Of a DNA stretch of 64,000 nt, positions 59,850 to 64,000 are shown one piece after another (the stretch's first letter is position 1; every line of letters begins with the position of its first letter). The translations under genes and the position numbers were made by a program. Where the stretch lies: positions 1 to 64,000 of the forward strand of contig JAUHQD010000015.1 of the NCBI GenBank assembly GCA_030418115.1. The letters run 5' to 3'. This DNA is from Alteromonadaceae bacterium BrNp21-10. GTDB taxonomy: Bacteria > Pseudomonadota > Gammaproteobacteria > Enterobacterales > Alteromonadaceae. The notes beneath the pieces are model-generated. The model searched no databases and was not told where the DNA came from. It saw only the letters and a list, made by a program, of their open reading frames with translations.

Positions 59850-61334
59850 ATGCCGCACAAAATAGCGATAATGGCGATAGATCAAGGTACGACCTCGAGT
59901 CGAGCAATTATTTTTGATCAAGAACTACAGCCCTTGTGCCAAGCACAACAAGAGTTGACTTTGGACTATCCGCAGTCCGGGTGGGTAGAAGTGGATCCGC
60001 AACAACTCTGGAAGACCACCCTCAATGTTTGCCAACAGGTCCAACAACAATTAGATAGCAGTCAATGGTCATTGCACTGCATCGGCATTACCAATCAACG
60101 TGAAACCACCATTATCTGGGATAGGCAGACAGGAGAGGCCATTTACCCCGCTATAGTTTGGCAAGACCGACGAACAGCCAGTTATTGCTCAGCACTAAAA
60201 TCTCAGGGTTTAGAAGAAAATATTCAACAACGCACCGGCTTGTTGCTCGATCCCTATTTTTCCGCTAGCAAGATTGCGTGGATTTTAGATAATGTGGAAG
60301 GTGCCAGAGCGCGGGCAGAGAATGGTGAACTGGCCTTTGGCACCGTAGACTCTTACCTTTTATGGCAATTAAGCGGCGGGGGCTTACATGCCACCGATGT
60401 CACCAATGCCAGCCGCACTAGTTTATTTAATATAAGTACCCTGCAATGGGACCCTGCGCTATTAAACATTTTCAATATTCCTGCAGCATTACTACCCGAC
60501 GTTAAACAATCCAGTGATGATTATGGTCACACTGATGCCGAGTGGTTGGGTCGCTCAATACCTATCAGCGGCGTCGCCGGCGATCAACAAGCGGCCAGCT
60601 TAGGTCAAGGCTGCTTAGCCAAGGGGGATATAAAAAGTACCTACGGTACGGGTTGTTTTATGATGCTCAACACCGGCAATGACATCATCAAATCACAACA
60701 TAAATTGCTGTCGACCATTGCCTACCAAATAGACGGCAACGTTTGCTACGCCCTCGAAGGCTCGATTTTTATTGCGGGGGCAGCTATCCAATGGCTACGG
60801 GATAAACTAAAAATTATTGAGCATGCCGCACAATCCGAACAATTTGCTATTGAGGCTAAAGGTGAACAAGATTTGTATTTCATTCCGGCATTTTCAGGAT
60901 TGGGAGCACCTCATTGGCAGGCCGATGCCCGCGGAATGATAGTTGGCATCACCGCCAATACCAATAGTCGTCATATTGCCAAGGCGGCTTTAGAAGCCAT
61001 TGCTTTTCAAACTAGCGATCTCATTACCGCCATGCGCGCTGATGGTGCCATCATTAACGACATTAAAGTCGATGGAGCCATGACTAGTAACAGCTGGTTC
61101 TGTCAATGCTTGGCTAATTTATGTCAGCAAAGCATCTTGCGTCCACAAAATATCGAATCTACCGCTACCGGCGCAGCCATATTAGCAGGTCTGTATGATC
61201 ACACCTTCAGTCTGCAGTACATTCAGCACTTACAACAATACCACCACTTTATACCGATGATGTCGAAACAAGAATGTGAAGGACGACACCAAGGTTGGCA
61301 ATCTGCTTTATCGATGCTTATTGGAGAAAAATAA
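59850..61334 (+). CDS. glpK: Glycerol kinase
   Basis: GlpK is 494 residues (E. coli 502) and phosphorylates glycerol to glycerol 3-phosphate with ATP. AIDQGTTSSRAIIFD (about 9-23), GITNQRETTIIWDRQTGEAI, the FGGY-family GTGCFMMLNTG and the second signature KVDGAMTSNSWFCQCLANL are intact. It is divergent from mraZ. No glpF, glpD or glpR is adjacent, so it appears to stand alone here. Confidence 0.96.
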   Translation: MPHKIAIMAIDQGTTSSRAIIFDQELQPLCQAQQELTLDYPQSGWVEVDPQQLWKTTLNVCQQVQQQLDSSQWSLHCIGITNQRETTIIWDRQTGEAIYPAIVWQDRRTASYCSALKSQGLEENIQQRTGLLLDPYFSASKIAWILDNVEGARARAENGELAFGTVDSYLLWQLSGGGLHATDVTNASRTSLFNISTLQWDPALLNIFNIPAALLPDVKQSSDDYGHTDAEWLGRSIPISGVAGDQQAASLGQGCLAKGDIKSTYGTGCFMMLNTGNDIIKSQHKLLSTIAYQIDGNVCYALEGSIFIAGAAIQWLRDKLKIIEHAAQSEQFAIEAKGEQDLYFIPAFSGLGAPHWQADARGMIVGITANTNSRHIAKAALEAIAFQTSDLITAMRADGAIINDIKVDGAMTSNSWFCQCLANLCQQSILRPQNIESTATGAAILAGLYDHTFSLQYIQHLQQYHHFIPMMSKQECEGRHQGWQSALSMLIGEK

Positions 61335-61445
61335 ATTAAGCAATATGTATAAGGCATAAAGCAAATACCATTTTTCGCCATTGTCAGCCCATACGTGTAA
61401 TGGCAATCTCCGGCTTGTTTACAGTTTATTAACAAGGTGTCATGA

Positions 61446-63653
61446 ATGTTTGTAGCTCGTTGGAAAGTTTCTTTGCCGGTAATATCGGTTTTTTTATTGT
61501 GTGCTTGTGGTGGTGGCGGTGATGGAACGACACCACCAAAAACTACTCCTACCCCTAATTCGGCCCCCAGCGCTAATGCCGGTGCCGATCAAAGCGTTGA
61601 TGAGCTCACCACTGTGACGCTAAGCGGCAGTGCTAGCGATAGCGATGGCACTATCAGTTCCTACGCTTGGGCACTCACTTCGACAGCAACCAATGTAACC
61701 TTAAGTGCCACAAATAGCGCCACAGTAACGTTCGATGCGCCCGATGTGGCAGAAAATGAAACGCTAACCTTTACGCTCACTGTTACTGACAATGACGGTG
61801 CTACCGATACTGATAGTGTTGCAATACTGATTCGTCATATTGATACAACGCCGACTACACCAACTACACCACCGGAAATGGTAGTGCCTGCCGGTGGAAC
61901 ATTAATTATTTCCGACGACGCTCTTTCAAAAGTAAGCTTTTCACCTGGTGATGGAAGTGAGCCCGTTGGCACATATAAAATTGTAAATGTTGAGCATGAA
62001 CAATTTTCACAAAGCTTAGAAATTGATATTACGAATCCCAGTGGGACAAGTTGGAATGGTCAAATAAATATAGCAACTAATGCAGCAGTTAAAACTGATG
62101 ATATCGTGTTACTACATTTGTACTTCCGTACGATCGATAGTCAGTATGAAACTGGCACTGGATTTACTAATGTACTACTTGAAGGTCCTGGCCCTAGTTA
62201 TAGCAAATTATTAAACCGCACCATTAACAGCGCCAGCGAATGGGTAGAATACTTCTTTCCGGCTAAAGTCAGCCAAGATTTTGCTTCGGGTCAATTAAGG
62301 GTGATGTTGGCACTGGGTGCTGGAGATAGGCCGCAAACCTATCAAATTGCAGGAATAGAACTTTATAACTATCAACAATCAAAAAATATTAGTGAACTAC
62401 CTGAAACCAAGCCCACCTACAATGGTCGGGCTGATGATGCTCCATGGCGCGCAGAAGCCGCCGAGCGCATTGAGCAACATCGTAAAGGTGACTTCAGTCT
62501 CACCTTAGAAACCGCTGCGGGTGATAAAATTAGCGCGACCGATATTAGCATTGAGATGACCAAGCATGCTTATCATTTTGGCTCCGCTGTAGTCTCTAGT
62601 ATGCTGATTGGGGAAAGTAACAATGATCTGATTTATCAGCAAAAAGTGTTGGAGCTGTTTAATCAAGCAGGCCCTGAAAATGATTTAAAATGGGCTCCGT
62701 GGATTGGTGAATGGGGTAGTGCATTTAATCAAGAAACCACCATCGCCGGCTTGCAATGGTTACAAGATAATGACTTTTATACCCGCGGACATGTGTTGGT
62801 TTGGCCATCAAAACGTAATTTACCTAATGCCATGCAACAGTACTTACCAGATAATCCGGACGATGCCGATCCTCAAGCTTTAGTCGAAGTGGACAATCAC
62901 ATTGATGATGTCACCTCAAAAACCGCACACTTGCTGTCAGAGTGGGATGTATTAAACGAGCCTTTTGATAACCACTATTTAATGGACGCCTTTGGTAAAC
63001 AAGTTATGGTCGACTGGTTCGAACGTGCACGTACCAATCTATCCAATCATAAATTGTATATTAACGATTACGGTATCTTGTCTTCCGCTGGCACCGATGT
63101 GGCTCATCAGCAGCATTATCTGGACACTATTGAGTATCTGTATGAGCAAAATGCCCCCATCGATGGCATAGGTTTACAAAGCCATTTTAGTGATGTTTTG
63201 ACCGATATTCCTAAGGTTTACAGCATTATTGATCGTTTCCATCAAGCCTTTCCTACTGCTGCGATTCGTTCCACTGAGTTTGATATCAATACTTTGGATG
63301 AAGAGCTACAAGCGGATTACACTCGTGATTTTATGACATTATTCTTCAGTCACCCTGCAACGGTTGGTATTCAGTTATGGGGCTTTTGGGAACAACGTCA
63401 TTGGTTTCCGGCTGCCGCACTGTATGACGAAAACTGGCGTGAAAAACCCAATGCTTTGGTGTGGAAGGATCTAATCTTCAATCAATGGCATAGCAGTTTC
63501 AATGGGCAAACCGATGCACAAGGACAATTCAGTCAACGGGGCTTTTATGGCGACTATGAGGTGACCTTTACCTATCAGGACACTGAACACACCTTAACAT
63601 TTAGTGTGGTTAAAGGTGGCGATAACAATATTGTATTGAGTCTATCTGAATAA
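61446..63653 (+). CDS. GH10 family endo-xylanase-like lipoprotein
   Basis: The protein is 735 residues. A lipoprotein signal has its lipobox at LLCAC (Cys near 21) and is followed by a Gly/Thr/Pro linker. A PKD-like domain comes next (about 40-130, NAGADQSVDELTTVTLSGSA). A beta-sandwich region resembling a carbohydrate-binding module follows (about 150-305). The GH10 barrel (about 325-670) has the acid/base Glu in WDVLNEPFDN and the nucleophile Glu in IRSTEFDIN; HVLVWPSKRNLP is the GH10 strand. A short C-terminal beta domain follows. It should act on xylan at the outer membrane or cell surface, although this GH10 branch is divergent and the substrate is not certain. AAGGTG ahead of the ATG is the ribosome binding site. 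Confidence 0.88.
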   Translation: MFVARWKVSLPVISVFLLCACGGGGDGTTPPKTTPTPNSAPSANAGADQSVDELTTVTLSGSASDSDGTISSYAWALTSTATNVTLSATNSATVTFDAPDVAENETLTFTLTVTDNDGATDTDSVAILIRHIDTTPTTPTTPPEMVVPAGGTLIISDDALSKVSFSPGDGSEPVGTYKIVNVEHEQFSQSLEIDITNPSGTSWNGQINIATNAAVKTDDIVLLHLYFRTIDSQYETGTGFTNVLLEGPGPSYSKLLNRTINSASEWVEYFFPAKVSQDFASGQLRVMLALGAGDRPQTYQIAGIELYNYQQSKNISELPETKPTYNGRADDAPWRAEAAERIEQHRKGDFSLTLETAAGDKISATDISIEMTKHAYHFGSAVVSSMLIGESNNDLIYQQKVLELFNQAGPENDLKWAPWIGEWGSAFNQETTIAGLQWLQDNDFYTRGHVLVWPSKRNLPNAMQQYLPDNPDDADPQALVEVDNHIDDVTSKTAHLLSEWDVLNEPFDNHYLMDAFGKQVMVDWFERARTNLSNHKLYINDYGILSSAGTDVAHQQHYLDTIEYLYEQNAPIDGIGLQSHFSDVLTDIPKVYSIIDRFHQAFPTAAIRSTEFDINTLDEELQADYTRDFMTLFFSHPATVGIQLWGFWEQRHWFPAAALYDENWREKPNALVWKDLIFNQWHSSFNGQTDAQGQFSQRGFYGDYEVTFTYQDTEHTLTFSVVKGGDNNIVLSLSE

Positions 63654-63683
63654 CGGCTCAGTTCCATACCGATTAAACTAAAA

Positions 63684-63709
63684 AACAGCGCTTAAGCGCT
63701 GTTTTTTTA
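63684..63709. terminator. Bidirectional intrinsic terminator
   Basis: ACAGCGC (63685-63691) pairs with GCGCTGT (63696-63702) around TTAA, with an A-run before and a T-run after. It can end both the GH10 gene and the converging pilin gene. Confidence 0.9.
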
Positions 63710-63740
63710 TCAACTAATTATATGTTCAATTAAGCAACGA

Positions 63741-64000
63741 TTAACACTTCCAACAATATTCAGCGTTGCCCAAAGTGCCGTCGTTGTTCTTATCCCAGCC
63801 TTTACGTCCATCACTAAAATAATAAAGTTTGCCGTCACTCGCTTGTGCTGTACCAGACACTGGCGTCGCTAATAATAAGTAACTCGTACCATTACCCGTA
63901 ACAGTGCTAATAGTCAGGCTATATTGCTTATTCGCCACCGGCTCAGAAGAAGGCGAATGAGCATGAAACACTGCTGGTGCGCCAGTATTAGCACCACCGT
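63741..64000 (-). CDS. Type IV pilin (PilE-like), C-terminal part
   Basis: The frame is open to the window edge, so the start lies outside. The visible 86 residues end in a pilin-type C-terminal region: KQYSLTISTVTGNGTSYLL, ATPVSGTAQASDGKLYYFSD, GRKGWDKNNDGTLGNAEYCW, then KC. The last pattern (G-x-K-G-W-D-x-N-N-D-G, then E-x-C-W) is common in PilE-type minor pilins of marine gammaproteobacteria. The GTG at 63971 is internal (preceding codons read GGANTGAPA), so it is not the start. Other minor pilin genes may lie to the right. Confidence 0.8.
   Translation of the reverse strand, partial: GGANTGAPAVFHAHSPSSEPVANKQYSLTISTVTGNGTSYLLLATPVSGTAQASDGKLYYFSDGRKGWDKNNDGTLGNAEYCWKC

Noticed and set aside
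1-64000. tRNA or rRNA genes and CRISPR arrays
   Set aside because: No cloverleaf-like segments, rRNA stretches or regularly spaced repeats were seen on either strand.

Overview
The window is a stretch of gammaproteobacterial chromosome with moderate to low GC. It most resembles a marine Alteromonadales relative (Shewanella/Alteromonas/Catenovulum-like); that placement is inferred from gene content and gene order (ptsP-lgt-thyA, ispDF-truD-surE-pcm-nlpD-rpoS, a full dcw cluster) and from the type of the host ThyA. Nearly everything from 11.7 kb to the right edge is conserved housekeeping sequence. The left 11.7 kb is a visibly more AT-rich accessory island.

1-11.76 kb, island: the right boundary lies inside the host thymidylate synthase gene, which is cut after the conserved RSCDVPL segment. 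Next to the boundary is a leftward, overlapping operon of three tyrosine-recombinase-like proteins and a small HTH/coiled-coil protein. This is the ginABCD architecture of GInt islands and also resembles Tn554 TnpABC. The last gene of the operon, overlapping the ginD-like stop codon, is a complete thyA of a different lineage, so the island appears to restore the function it destroyed. Further left are a VbhA-like antitoxin, two small unknown genes and a long STAND-type NTPase gene that has lost its 5' end (Walker A region). At the left edge is the start of a probable IS982-family insertion sequence. The left end of the island and the 3' half of host thyA are outside the window.

11.7-24.6 kb: host thyA remnant, lgt, a TSUP transporter, ptsP and rppH in one leftward operon; then mutH, a chemoreceptor, the YgiF-type triphosphatase, the YgiM-type SH3 protein and the TIGR03546/TIGR03545 pair. 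24.8-29.3 kb: a very large sensor with a two-component-regulator propeller plus GGDEF and EAL domains, and rpsT with its terminator.

29.5-37.6 kb: ftsB-ispD-ispF-truD-surE-pcm-yqaA-nlpD-rpoS, mostly with overlapping stop/start codons, ending in a terminator. A 350-base leader with a striking long inverted repeat precedes a membrane diguanylate cyclase.

37.6-59.7 kb, leftward: mutT-secA, an M23 peptidase and the dcw cluster mraZ-rsmH-ftsL-ftsI-murE-murF-mraY-murD-ftsW-murG-murC-ddlB-ftsQ-ftsA-ftsZ-lpxC. It has a recognisable mraZ promoter with MraZ-type repeats, an lpxC promoter and a terminator after lpxC. 59.8-64 kb: glpK, a GH10 lipoprotein xylanase and the 3' end of a type IV pilin gene running off the right edge.

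The most unusual item is the thyA-targeting, thyA-carrying recombinase island. The second is the inverted repeat that could hide the ribosome binding site of the diguanylate cyclase gene.
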